Of a stretch of 64,000 bases of DNA, positions 18,004-25,906 are shown piece after piece. This DNA is from Desulfobacterales bacterium. GTDB lineage: Bacteria; Desulfobacterota; Desulfobacteria; Desulfobacterales; JAHDSC01. Below the pieces are notes generated by a model. The model was not told where the DNA came from and searched no databases. It saw only the letters and a program-made list of their open reading frames with translations. How positions within the stretch are numbered: the stretch's first letter is position 1; each line of letters starts with the position of its first letter. The DNA lies in assembly GCA_018432925.1 (NCBI GenBank), contig JAHDSC010000085.1:1-64000 (forward strand). The letters run 5' to 3'. The translations under genes were made by a program, and so were the position numbers.

Positions 18004-20027
18004 GGATGGATCCTTTCGTCATCTTTTTCAATAATACCGGTAATTATTGCCCCGAAGGCCTTGGCCATCACAACCGGTAATGCATCGGTAGAAGCAATGT
18101 CCATGGGGGCGACCTCCGACCGCCCCGAGATCCTGGCGGTCACCGAACAACACATGGCGTCGAAAAATGCCAACTCCTTGATAAGGCCCTTCCGGTAATC
18201 GTCGCTGATGGCCAGTGCGGATTCAATGAAAGAGGAATAATAAGGGGTCATCAGCAAGTCTTCCAATTTCGATGCCAGCGCTTTTTTGTCGGCTGGGGCG
18301 GGATACAGTTCCACGATCTGCTCAAGGCATAGCCTGCGATCGGCCAGTCGCTGAAACAGATCTCGGTCCGCCTTGATGCCGTTTTGTCTGGAAATTGCTT
18401 CCGTCACCCCGGCATGAACCGCTTTGGCGATCAGTTCTCCGATTTTGGTGTGCCCACCGGCATAGCGAACCGCTGGTCCTTCACCCTGCACCACAATCAC
18501 GGTATCGGTACCTGTGCCGGTGGCGCGATGATCCCATGGGGTGTAAGTGCTACGGATATCCAGGTCCAGCAAGGCGGCGGATTTGGCCTCGGTGACCGTG
18601 ACGACGGCCCAAGCCATGGCATTGGGCGACAACCGGCGGTTGGTCAGCACGACAATATTGATGGTTCCCGGCTTATTATACCCCCCGGAATCCTTTGACA
18701 TGCGCAAGGCATTGCCCCTGACGCCGGCTGTTACCAGGGCCGTCACTTCCAGGTCCTTGTAAGTCCTTTTTTGGACGGACAGGTTGTCCATGTCGGCGCC
18801 GGTCATCAGACCGGCGAATTCATCTACGGTATATCCCAGGTTGTTCGCAATGGCCTTCTGGGCCTGTTCCACCCCAAAGACCATGTGTCCCAGGCTGGCG
18901 TGCATGGGCACATAGGTGTTGCCTACCCCCCGTACGCCGGATCGATTACCCTCAAGTGTTGAAAGTACATCCTGGGGACGCTTGAACCTTATGACCAGGG
19001 ACTTGTATTCGGCATCCGCCACCCGGTGTTTGACCACCTCGGCCCGTTCAACGCATGCAAGATCCAATGCCACCGGGTTCCTTCCCAGGACTGCATTCTT
19101 CAGCACTGCTTTTTCAGGGTCCGCAAAGGCAACCGGATACAGAACCGCCGCCAACCACCGGACGAAATCCCCCGCCCGCGTGGAGACCTGACAGATCAAA
19201 TCACAGGGAAACAGGGTTACGAACCCATTTTGGACGGCATCCACATCTTTCCAGCCTTCACGGTTCAGAAGGACCTGCATTGCTTTCTCGTTCCGGTGAC
19301 AACCGTAGATCACTTGAGGATTGAAATGCCGCCATTTTTTCAGGTTGACGGATACGGCAAATCCGGTTTTTCCCCATTTCGGGGGAATACCCCCGGCTGC
19401 TGCAATCATTTCATTTTGAAAAGAATCATCACCCGGGCAGGCGAGTCCATCTCCGGCTATCACCCGGGTCACCCGTTTTCTGTTTTTAATCGGTATGGCG
19501 TCCAATTTGGCCTTTACCAGGGCAAGTTGTTCCCGATTGCGCTTAATCGTGGCCGCCGCTTCGGTTTCACAATCAAACAGCCGACCGATCATTTCCATCT
19601 GGAAGAATGCTTCTTCGACTTTTTGGGCCTCCATCACCATCAGAATGGAAGAACTGCTGCCGAAATGGTGAATCACCTCCTTATGGGACGGCGCGGCAAT
19701 TATCAGATCCGGGTAACAATCGGCGACAGCTTGAATGTCAGGGCAAAAATAACTGCCCACATTTTTCTTTCGAAGCGCGTGGTTTAAAGTCAGATCCTGT
19801 CGAGTTAATCCAACAAGGACCCGGTCCTGACCGAATGCCAGCAGCATCTCGGTGATATATGGTGCCAGGCAAACCACCTGTTGGGGCTTTCTCTGAATAT
19901 GCAGCTTGTTTTCATAGGAATCGATCACAACCATCGGAAAATCCGCGCCCGCAGACGACATCGGCAGCGTTAAAATCCATCCGACGAATAAAAACGATAA
20001 CTTGAATATAAAACGACATAATTTCAT
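18000..20027 (-). CDS. exported substrate-binding protein fused to CbiZ amidohydrolase domain
   Basis: A 675-residue two-domain protein. Residues about 1-28 form a signal peptide (ending SSAGAD). Residues about 29-290 are a BtuF/FecB-type binding domain (PQQVVCLAPYITEMLLA and DLIIAAPSHKE motifs). Residues about 320-565 are a CbiZ domain with TGTGTDTVIVVQG and GGHTKIGELI, matching the separate CbiZ at 57294. The last 100 residues are helical and unassigned. CbiZ cleaves the aminopropanol/nucleotide-loop amide of (pseudo)cobinamide or cobamides during salvage, normally in the cytoplasm; here the signal peptide predicts a periplasmic location. The start at 20027 has AGAGG 8 nt upstream; the longer frame to 20156 is not preferred. 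It is translationally coupled to the CobN-like gene. Confidence 0.85.
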   Translation of the reverse strand: MKLCRFIFKLSFLFVGWILTLPMSSAGADFPMVVIDSYENKLHIQRKPQQVVCLAPYITEMLLAFGQDRVLVGLTRQDLTLNHALRKKNVGSYFCPDIQAVADCYPDLIIAAPSHKEVIHHFGSSSSILMVMEAQKVEEAFFQMEMIGRLFDCETEAAATIKRNREQLALVKAKLDAIPIKNRKRVTRVIAGDGLACPGDDSFQNEMIAAAGGIPPKWGKTGFAVSVNLKKWRHFNPQVIYGCHRNEKAMQVLLNREGWKDVDAVQNGFVTLFPCDLICQVSTRAGDFVRWLAAVLYPVAFADPEKAVLKNAVLGRNPVALDLACVERAEVVKHRVADAEYKSLVIRFKRPQDVLSTLEGNRSGVRGVGNTYVPMHASLGHMVFGVEQAQKAIANNLGYTVDEFAGLMTGADMDNLSVQKRTYKDLEVTALVTAGVRGNALRMSKDSGGYNKPGTINIVVLTNRRLSPNAMAWAVVTVTEAKSAALLDLDIRSTYTPWDHRATGTGTDTVIVVQGEGPAVRYAGGHTKIGELIAKAVHAGVTEAISRQNGIKADRDLFQRLADRRLCLEQIVELYPAPADKKALASKLEDLLMTPYYSSFIESALAISDDYRKGLIKELAFFDAMCCSVTARISGRSEVAPMDIASTDALPVVMAKAFGAIITGIIEKDDERIHP

Positions 20028-20077
20028 CTGTGCAGCCTCTTTTAAAAAACGTAAACCTCCCGGGAAAACAACCTCGT

Positions 20078-20851
20078 CTATAGTGTTTCCACGGACCGCG
20101 CCGCACCGTAAGCAACGGTAAACTGCGGGTGGGGAAGCACATAGACATCTCGACACAATTCTTCTTCGATGGCGGTAACCAGGGCTTGGTTATTGGCCGA
20201 ACCTCCGTCCAAATAAAAATCGTCCTCCATGTCCAGGCCGCCAGCCAAACCGGCGATGCGCCGGGCAATTGATTCGTGTAAGCCTTGGATGATGCGTTCT
20301 TTAGCGATACCCTTGGCCATCATGGAAACAATTTCGCTTTCGGCAAAAACAGCGCAGGTACTGTTGATGTTGACAGGGTCTGCCACCGCCTGACCCAGTT
20401 CGCCGAAAATTTCCACCGGTGTATCCAGAATGCGGCCCGCCAATTCGAAGAAACGGCCGGTCCCGGCAGCACATTTGTCGTTCATCTTGAAATCGAGCAG
20501 CTTGCCGGTCGCCGACAGGCGGATCACCTTGACATCCTGACCGCCGATGTTGATGATCGTTCGCGCCTTTCCCCCGCTGAGCAGAAAAGCCCCCAAGGAA
20601 TTGGCGCTGACTTCGTCGATGACCTTGCCGGTACCATTGACCAACCCTTTGCCGTAACCGGTAAAAACCACGCTTTCCAGCGTATCCGCAGTGCATCTCA
20701 ATGCCCAGAGCCCTTCGGCCGTCAGATGATCCGCAATCCGCGTCTGCCCGGGTGTCGTGGGCACGGCCTTTTTCCATACCAGGTGCTCATTTTCCACGAA
20801 AACAACCTTGATGGCAGTGCTGCCCAGGTCGATGCCGACTTTCAATCCCAT
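20078..20851 (-). CDS. BadF/BadG/BcrA/BcrD-type ATPase (dehydratase/reductase activase)
   Basis: A 257-residue ASKHA-fold ATPase like HgdC, the homodimeric activator of 2-hydroxyacyl-CoA dehydratases. GIDLGSTAIKVV is the phosphate-binding loop. NIGGQDVK is the second conserved segment. MNDKCAAGTGRF and NSTCAVFAESE supply the two cysteines that ligate the bridging [4Fe-4S] cluster. The C-terminal DGGSANNQAL matches the adenosine motif. Such activases use ATP hydrolysis to push one electron at very low potential to a partner. The partner here is almost certainly the protein encoded just upstream (20903-21934). Why such a pair sits in a B12-riboswitch operon is the interesting question. Confidence 0.92.
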   Translation of the reverse strand: MGLKVGIDLGSTAIKVVFVENEHLVWKKAVPTTPGQTRIADHLTAEGLWALRCTADTLESVVFTGYGKGLVNGTGKVIDEVSANSLGAFLLSGGKARTIINIGGQDVKVIRLSATGKLLDFKMNDKCAAGTGRFFELAGRILDTPVEIFGELGQAVADPVNINSTCAVFAESEIVSMMAKGIAKERIIQGLHESIARRIAGLAGGLDMEDDFYLDGGSANNQALVTAIEEELCRDVYVLPHPQFTVAYGAARSVETL

Positions 20852-20902
20852 TGATCTCTCCCTTTACTAATCTCCTTTCGGGTCTGACCTCTGATTGCGG
20901 CC

Positions 20903-21934
20903 CTAAATCCTCCCAAACGCCTCCAGGCGCGTCAATATGTTCTGGCTATCCTCCTGAACGTAATCGGTTTCTATTTTCAAAAAATGATAACCCCTGCTTT
21001 TGAGTCGCGGTTCAAGGTTGAAACTTTCAATGTCAAAGGGGTGGCAGCCTTTGAGCACGTGATAGACGACACCCCGGATATGGTGCTGTTGCAGGGTGTT
21101 CAAGATGCTGTTGATGCGCCGTTCATTGTCCGCAAAGGTGGGACAAATGCAGGCCTTGTGATAACGCTCGGCCAGAGCCCTCATGATGCCCCGGTATGAG
21201 GGTTCCTCATAGCAGACGGCGCCGGGCCAAATCCGTTCGGATGTGCATAAATCATCTCCATATACGTCCATACCTGCCGTTTCAATGAGATGCAGCAATT
21301 TGAAATTCGGAAAAATAATGGGAGAGCCTGCCAAAAAGACACCATTCCCCTCCGGCGCCGGCGGATGGGTCGCGACCGTTTCCAGCATTTGATGAACCCG
21401 TTCCGTCCAAATCTCGATGGAATCGAGCAGAAAGCTGTTGGCTGCCACCATAAACCAGACCCCGGCCAGAACCCGTTTTCTTCTAAGCTCGATCAATCGC
21501 CCGAACACCTTCCAGGCGTGCATAAAAATCTGAACCGATGACAACAGGGTTTTCCGATTCAGTTTGCGGCCGGTTTGATTTTCCAGCAAGCGAACCAATC
21601 CGTAAATTTCCTCCAACCAGCGCTGTTGCCCTTTTTCACCCCGGTGCAGATGCGGAAGTTCCAGAAAATATGCCTCCGGCTGGGTATTTGCCAGTTCCTG
21701 GAATTTGACCACCCAATCACAGGTGGTGGGAACCACCCAGGGCATGGTATCGTTTTGCGTAGGAGCTTGGAACTGAAGCAACCCCATGGTGGCTTTCAAC
21801 AAGGGACACATCAACACCGGGGAATGGGAGGCCGACAAACGCCCGACGCAAAAGCAACCGCTGCCCAAACGGAGCGGATGCAACCCCATGGCATGAAACA
21901 GCTCATACGGTGCCAAATTGCATAAATGTTTCAC
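20903..21934 (-). CDS. 2-hydroxyacyl-CoA dehydratase subunit D-like protein
   Basis: A 343-residue protein of the HgdB/BcrB/double-cubane family. It begins almost directly with the family's first conserved segment, CNLAPYELFHAMG, and continues with MCPLLKATMG and KACICPTF. VLKGCHPFDIES and the C-terminal signature ETDYVQEDSQNILTRLEAF follow. Conserved cysteines near residues 5, 43 and about 300 are candidates for cluster ligands. No CoA-dehydratase partner or fatty-acid gene is nearby, so a CoA substrate is doubtful. Homologues called double-cubane proteins act as ATP-driven reductases of small molecules. The start is GTG at 21934, within the end of the 77-aa gene. Family members are usually longer at the N-terminus by 60-100 residues. 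Confidence 0.82.
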   Translation of the reverse strand: MKHLCNLAPYELFHAMGLHPLRLGSGCFCVGRLSASHSPVLMCPLLKATMGLLQFQAPTQNDTMPWVVPTTCDWVVKFQELANTQPEAYFLELPHLHRGEKGQQRWLEEIYGLVRLLENQTGRKLNRKTLLSSVQIFMHAWKVFGRLIELRRKRVLAGVWFMVAANSFLLDSIEIWTERVHQMLETVATHPPAPEGNGVFLAGSPIIFPNFKLLHLIETAGMDVYGDDLCTSERIWPGAVCYEEPSYRGIMRALAERYHKACICPTFADNERRINSILNTLQQHHIRGVVYHVLKGCHPFDIESFNLEPRLKSRGYHFLKIETDYVQEDSQNILTRLEAFGRI

Positions 21935-22136
21935 CAGAGGGGCCCACCTCGGCCTGCAGCCGGTCCGGGGCGAGAGGCCGCATCAGCAAATTCAAAAAAT
22001 AGTCCCAGGTCGGGTGATAGTCCGCGCGTTGCTGTAATTGCAAACGGGCGGCCTCCAGCTCCGCGTGTATTTCCATGCGGACCCTTTGCAACAGTCTTTG
22101 GCGACGCGGATTGGATTTCACGGCGATCTCATTCAT
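21903..22136 (-). CDS. small hypothetical protein, possibly N-terminal part of the dehydratase-like protein
   Basis: A 77-residue basic, helical protein without membrane segment. I do not recognise it. Its start overlaps the stop of the membrane ferredoxin gene (ATGA), and its 3' end overlaps the dehydratase-like gene by 32 bases in another frame. Its length equals roughly what the dehydratase-like protein lacks at its N-terminus, so the two could be a split protein or one gene with a frameshift near 21930. The coupling at both ends argues that it is translated. Confidence 0.6.
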   Translation of the reverse strand: MNEIAVKSNPRRQRLLQRVRMEIHAELEAARLQLQQRADYHPTWDYFLNLLMRPLAPDRLQAEVGPSGETFMQFGTV

Positions 22137-23086
22137 GATAGGCGTTGCCTTTGTGCAAAACGACGCGCAACATAATTTCTTGAGGAAGCAAACAGGCGCC
22201 ACTTAAAAAACCGGATGCTCAAGACCTCATCCCCGGGGCAGGCTTCCGTGCAGTTCATGCAAAGCAGACAGTCCTCGCTCAATACGTTCTTGTCTGTTTT
22301 CTGCTCATGAACGGCTCGGATATCCATGGGGCACATGCACTGACAATTGCCGCAGCCAATGCATCCGTCGACGTTTTTTTCGAAACGGACGGGGCTGATT
22401 TTGCGAAAGATGTGGATCAATACCAACATCGGACAAAACAGACAGAAGAAGCGCTCCTTGAAAAACATGCCCACCAGCATCCCGCCGGCAATGGTTACCG
22501 AAAGTATGGTAAACAAAAGGGTAACGGCATTGGTGAAATCCAGGGCCAGGTGACGGACGTTACCCACAAACAGGGGCATCAGCGGCTTGGCCGGGCAAAT
22601 GCTTCGACAGAAGGGCAGATGAAGATCGTAGTGCCCACCGGCATGGGCGATCAGAAGCGGAACGATCAGCAGATAGGCCAGCAGAATCCATTTCACCGTT
22701 TTCAGCCGATCCCGGGTCAGCCATCTGAATTGCGCCTCATGTATGGCCAGCCGTCTGCGCAGATAAGTCAACCAATCCTGCACGACGCCGAAAGGACATA
22801 TCCAGCCGCACCAGAATTTATTCAACAAGATGACCAGCAAAATAAAGATGCCCAGATGTGCAAGCGACTCCAGGCCCATGGCGGTCATCATATCGGTCGT
22901 CGACATCTGCAGGCCCCACCAATTTCCCTGAAGCGCCATCAGATAACAGCTTCCGCCGCAGCCGGAAACATAGGGACAACTGAAACAGGGCAGGGAATGC
23001 CCGAATCGGATGCCGAAACGCCCCCCGTAAGTAAGCGCAAAAAACATCACATGTTGAGTGATTAAGCGTAATTTCGTAACCATCAT
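22133..23086 (-). CDS. membrane-bound 4Fe-4S protein, NapH/CcoG-like
   Basis: A 317-residue polytopic electron-transfer protein. Membrane helices alternate with cysteine motifs: CFSCPYVSGCGGSC near the N-terminus, CGWICPFG at about 110, CRSICPAKP at about 180, and CLFCPM at about 240. Two classical ferredoxin motifs close the protein, CIGCGNCQCMCP and CLLCMNCTEACP. This layout is that of NapH/YccM/CcoG-type proteins that pass electrons across or along the membrane. Placed directly before the activase/dehydratase-like pair, it could deliver reducing power to or from the periplasm. The start at 23086 is chosen because ATG overlaps the stop of the preceding gene (ATGA). Confidence 0.85.
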   Translation of the reverse strand: MMVTKLRLITQHVMFFALTYGGRFGIRFGHSLPCFSCPYVSGCGGSCYLMALQGNWWGLQMSTTDMMTAMGLESLAHLGIFILLVILLNKFWCGWICPFGVVQDWLTYLRRRLAIHEAQFRWLTRDRLKTVKWILLAYLLIVPLLIAHAGGHYDLHLPFCRSICPAKPLMPLFVGNVRHLALDFTNAVTLLFTILSVTIAGGMLVGMFFKERFFCLFCPMLVLIHIFRKISPVRFEKNVDGCIGCGNCQCMCPMDIRAVHEQKTDKNVLSEDCLLCMNCTEACPGDEVLSIRFFKWRLFASSRNYVARRFAQRQRLS

Positions 23087-23997
23087 TTCCGCCCAGGTCT
23101 CCTTTTGCATCCCACGCCCACAACAAAGGTCAGAATGGTAACGCCGAAAAGGATCAGTCCGGGAAGCGATCTTAAATGGCCGAGATACGAGCGGTTCAGA
23201 AGCAAGGTATAGGTGGTGGCGTAATCCCACCCGGACGTGGTTGTTTCAACCAGCGCCACCGTTTCCTTAAATGCATGCGGACCGGCGCGATCCAGTTGCG
23301 GGTCATGGGGAGGCGTATATTCAAAGATGCCGCTCGGCGACCTGGCGACGTCCGCCAAGTGTTTATGGTTTTCCAGGATTGACATGGTCTTTGCCGTTGC
23401 GTCTTTACCGCTGTAGTTGAATCGATAGGTTTGCCCGGTCTGCATATAGTAATTCCGGCAGGAAGGATGTAAGCACAGGCGCGGCAAGTCCGCAGGCAGT
23501 TGCATAACCGGCCCCCGCGTCCGGGTCTCATCGGAGTGTGATGCCTTGCCGAACAGATAATGGGAAATATGCGCCAAGAGTTTTTTGCGGCCGCATGTTC
23601 CAAAGACATACAATTCGATGCGGGTATCGGTTCTGGAATTGATATCCAGGCAAAGCTCGCCATTGTCGCGTGTTATGACGGCTTGGAAATAGCCGGCTTT
23701 TGGGAAGGCCCGGTCAAAACGATAAGGTTTTTTGGAGGAAGAAGACCGGCGGAAAAAGCGATAAAAGGCCTGAAAATCGGACCCATGTGTGCAATCCGGC
23801 AACGTATCACCGCTGCTGCGGATATGATAGCGTTGAGTGAGAGAACCGTTTTTTTCCCTGATTCGCTCGCCGCAGTCAATCCAGATATACGCGGGGCATT
23901 CGGTGCCCGCAACGGCCGTGCGAAACACCAACCCGTAGGCCGATGCAAAAATACCGATGCCGAACAATGCCGCCCATGTCAGGTTTCGACAAATCAT
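23083..23997 (-). CDS. hypothetical bitopic membrane protein, first gene of riboswitch operon
   Basis: A 304-residue protein that I cannot assign. A hydrophobic N-terminal segment (about 7-30) is a signal or anchor, and a second helix lies near the C-terminus (about 278-297) followed by CKRRPGRK. The region between is predicted to be periplasmic and mostly beta. It has several cysteines (for example CGERIR, LPDCT, FGTCGRKK, LCLHPSC). The stretch at about 190-270 is loosely like the periplasmic domains of nickel/cobalt uptake proteins (DUF4198-like), which is a guess. It is the first gene after a cobalamin riboswitch and is coupled by ATGA to the 4Fe-4S protein gene. Confidence 0.7.
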   Translation of the reverse strand: MICRNLTWAALFGIGIFASAYGLVFRTAVAGTECPAYIWIDCGERIREKNGSLTQRYHIRSSGDTLPDCTHGSDFQAFYRFFRRSSSSKKPYRFDRAFPKAGYFQAVITRDNGELCLDINSRTDTRIELYVFGTCGRKKLLAHISHYLFGKASHSDETRTRGPVMQLPADLPRLCLHPSCRNYYMQTGQTYRFNYSGKDATAKTMSILENHKHLADVARSPSGIFEYTPPHDPQLDRAGPHAFKETVALVETTTSGWDYATTYTLLLNRSYLGHLRSLPGLILFGVTILTFVVGVGCKRRPGRK

Positions 23998-24054
23998 TTT
24001 TTACCCAGATGTCCGATGGCCGGTGACCCCGCCTGCTCCTTATCTGATCCCGTC

Positions 24055-24096
24055 AAAAAAAATCCCCGGACCGATTATCGATTCGATCCGGGGATG
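24055..24096 (-). terminator. intrinsic terminator of cobalamin riboswitch expression platform
   Basis: Read on the minus strand: TCCCCGGA, a 16-base loop region with its own short pairing, TCCGGGGA, then eight T. It lies between the riboswitch (24154-24323) and the first gene at 23997, so the likely control is transcription termination when the aptamer is bound. Confidence 0.85.
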
Positions 24097-24153
24097 TCCC
24101 TTTTTTATCCTCAAAATCCGAGCGAGCGCTCCTCCGTCCACGAAGCATACGCC

Positions 24154-24323
24154 CTACACTTCAGGCAGGTCTTCTGACTTTCGGATCATTCTACCGACTG
24201 CTCCTTCCCAGCCTGACGGCCAGTGGATTCCTGCAGCTTTCGTCCCCGATTACAGCGGCGGGCCCATCCCCGATTCTCACGGGGTTCCCTATTTTACTCT
24301 ATTAAGAGCACCTGAGTGTAATG
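24154..24323 (-). promoter_or_regulatory. cobalamin riboswitch
   Basis: On the minus strand the aptamer shows the P1 pair ACACTCAGG/CCTGAAGTGT, the AGGTGC start and ATAGGGAACCCCGTGAGAAT-type P3. The core GGGCCCGCCGCTGTAA, the CCACTGG segment, GGGAAGG and the final GTCAGAAGACCTGC box follow. It controls the operon running from 23997 to 10326, so all eleven genes should be repressed by cobalamin. Confidence 0.95.
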
Positions 24324-24328
24324 GATGC

Positions 24329-24357
24329 TTACTAAGAGATTTCGTTTCGGGAGTCAA
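24329..24357 (-). promoter_or_regulatory. putative sigma70 promoter of the riboswitch operon
   Basis: On the minus strand TTGACT (24357-24352) and TAGTAA (24334-24329) are spaced by 17 bases, immediately before the riboswitch. The -35 box overlaps the stop codon of cbiJ, so this operon has its own promoter even though cbiJ is transcribed toward it. Confidence 0.55.
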
Positions 24358-25130
24358 GAAAAAAGAGATGGGGATGGGACACATCTCCGGACGGCATCCA
24401 TGAGAGCGGAGATGGATGAATACCCGGGCTGGGGACGCGGGGGGCGTTTGACGACAACGATCCGGCATCCGGAATCCCGGGCAGCGGCGATTTTGTTTCC
24501 CACACCACCGGCATTGCCGCTATCCTTGGTTACCAGTACGCCGATTTGGTGCCGAGCGATGAGCAGTGCATTTTCCGTCACCGAAAACGGTCCGTTTGCG
24601 CGCACGATTTGCTCCGCCTTCAAGCCCAGCCGCCTGCAGGTTTCAACGGAGGATGGATGATCGAGGATTCTGGCTACGAGTTGGATGCCCCGTGACCGAG
24701 CCGCCGCTGCATAAGGAGCCAGATTCCGAACCCCGATGGTCAACAGCACGGGTTGACCGAACGAGACGGCTAGAGTCGCCGCCCGGTCGTGATCCGTGGC
24801 CCAAAGGATGTCGGGAGCATTCGTAACGGCGCTCGGCCGGTCCAAGGACACATAAGTTATTCCTGTCTGTTGACAAGCCGAACAGGCATTGATACTGATG
24901 GCCGCGGCATACGGATGCGTTGCATCGATAACGATTCCTATTTTCTGCGTCCGAATCAGATCCGCAAGTCCCCGGCGATCAAGTTCCCCGGTTCGCTGCC
25001 GGATTCCGGGCCGCAATGCACCGCGGGGAGGGATCGAAGTCGATGTCGAGAGGAGAACCTCAAACCCGGCTTCCGCAAGCGCATTTGCAATGGATGTCGC
25101 CTCGGTTGTTCCCCCTAGAAGCAGAATCAT
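24354..25130 (-). CDS. cbiJ: precorrin-6A/cobalt-precorrin-6A reductase CbiJ
   Basis: NAD(P)H-dependent reductase of the corrin macrocycle. 258 residues, the usual length. The N-terminal nucleotide-binding segment ILLLGGTTEATSIANAL (1-18), the conserved IDATHPYAAAIS (about 69-80), and the C-terminal VTKDSGNAGG are the family signatures. Its start overlaps the stop of cbiH by 4 bases, and it is the last gene of the corrin-ring operon. The promoter for the next operon overlaps its stop codon. Confidence 0.93.
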   Translation of the reverse strand: MILLLGGTTEATSIANALAEAGFEVLLSTSTSIPPRGALRPGIRQRTGELDRRGLADLIRTQKIGIVIDATHPYAAAISINACSACQQTGITYVSLDRPSAVTNAPDILWATDHDRAATLAVSFGQPVLLTIGVRNLAPYAAAARSRGIQLVARILDHPSSVETCRRLGLKAEQIVRANGPFSVTENALLIARHQIGVLVTKDSGNAGGVGNKIAAARDSGCRIVVVKRPPRPQPGYSSISALMDAVRRCVPSPSLFS

Positions 25131-25906
25131 AACCTGTATCCCCGAGGCGTGACAAACCAGCCGTTGATGGTTGTTGAATGGGTATTGCCCACGATGACGA
25201 TGCTTCGCATACGAATGTCCAGAGACAATAAATTGTCCAGGATCGTAAATTCGATGTGCTCATCCGGCATGCCGACAGCGGTTCCGACACCCACCGGGGT
25301 CGTGGGGGGGCGATGGCGGAGAAAGATTTCGACCGCTTCCTCCAATTGGCGGATCCGCTTTGTAGAGCGCGGGTTATACAGCGCCGTCACCAGGTCGGCG
25401 GCGGCGACGGCTTCCAGGCGACGCCGGATCATCTCCCATGGAACCAGCAGATCGCTGAGACTGATCACCGCAAAGTCGAGCATCAACGGCGCTCCCATTG
25501 CTGCCGCAGCTGCGTTGGCGGCGGAAACGCCGGCAACGATTTCGATATCTAATTCCGGAGCGATGCGTTGTGCCATTTCAATGGCAAGACCCGCCATACC
25601 GTAGATACCCGGATCGCCCGAAGACACCAGGGCGACCGTCTCTCCGGAACCGGCCCGTTCGATGGCGGTCCTGCAGCGCTCCTCCTCCTGAGTCATCCCC
25701 GAGGCGAGGGTTTCCTTTCCCCTGGTCAGGTCTGCGATATGTGCAAGATATCGCGAATATCCGACCACTACCCGGCTTCGGGCGATGGCCGTTGCGGCGC
25801 GGGATGTTCGATCCGGGGCACCTCCGGGACCGATACCGACTACAAACAGTTTTCCCGCGCAATGGCCACGCTCACGCCGTTTTGATTGATTCTGGGAAGT
25901 ATTAAT
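25127..25906 (-). CDS. cbiH: (cobalt-)precorrin-3B C17-methyltransferase CbiH, unusual start
   Basis: SAM-dependent ring-contraction methyltransferase of the anaerobic cobalamin route. The conserved body is clear: VGYSRYL, LVSSGDPGIYGMAGL, GVSAANAAAAAMGAPL, ALYNPRS and IVGNTHS. The first conserved strand and SAM loop, LFVVGIGPGG, is encoded in frame but has no ATG, GTG or TTG before it. The first canonical start, GTG at 25768, lies after that motif and would remove it. An in-frame ATT at 25906-25904 has AAGGAG exactly 6 nt upstream, and I use it here (259 residues). The alternative is a -1 frameshift from cbiG near 25863, giving a CbiG-CbiH fusion. The 5' end therefore overlaps cbiG. Confidence 0.8.
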   Translation of the reverse strand: MNTSQNQSKRRERGHCAGKLFVVGIGPGGAPDRTSRAATAIARSRVVVGYSRYLAHIADLTRGKETLASGMTQEEERCRTAIERAGSGETVALVSSGDPGIYGMAGLAIEMAQRIAPELDIEIVAGVSAANAAAAAMGAPLMLDFAVISLSDLLVPWEMIRRRLEAVAAADLVTALYNPRSTKRIRQLEEAVEIFLRHRPPTTPVGVGTAVGMPDEHIEFTILDNLLSLDIRMRSIVIVGNTHSTTINGWFVTPRGYRL

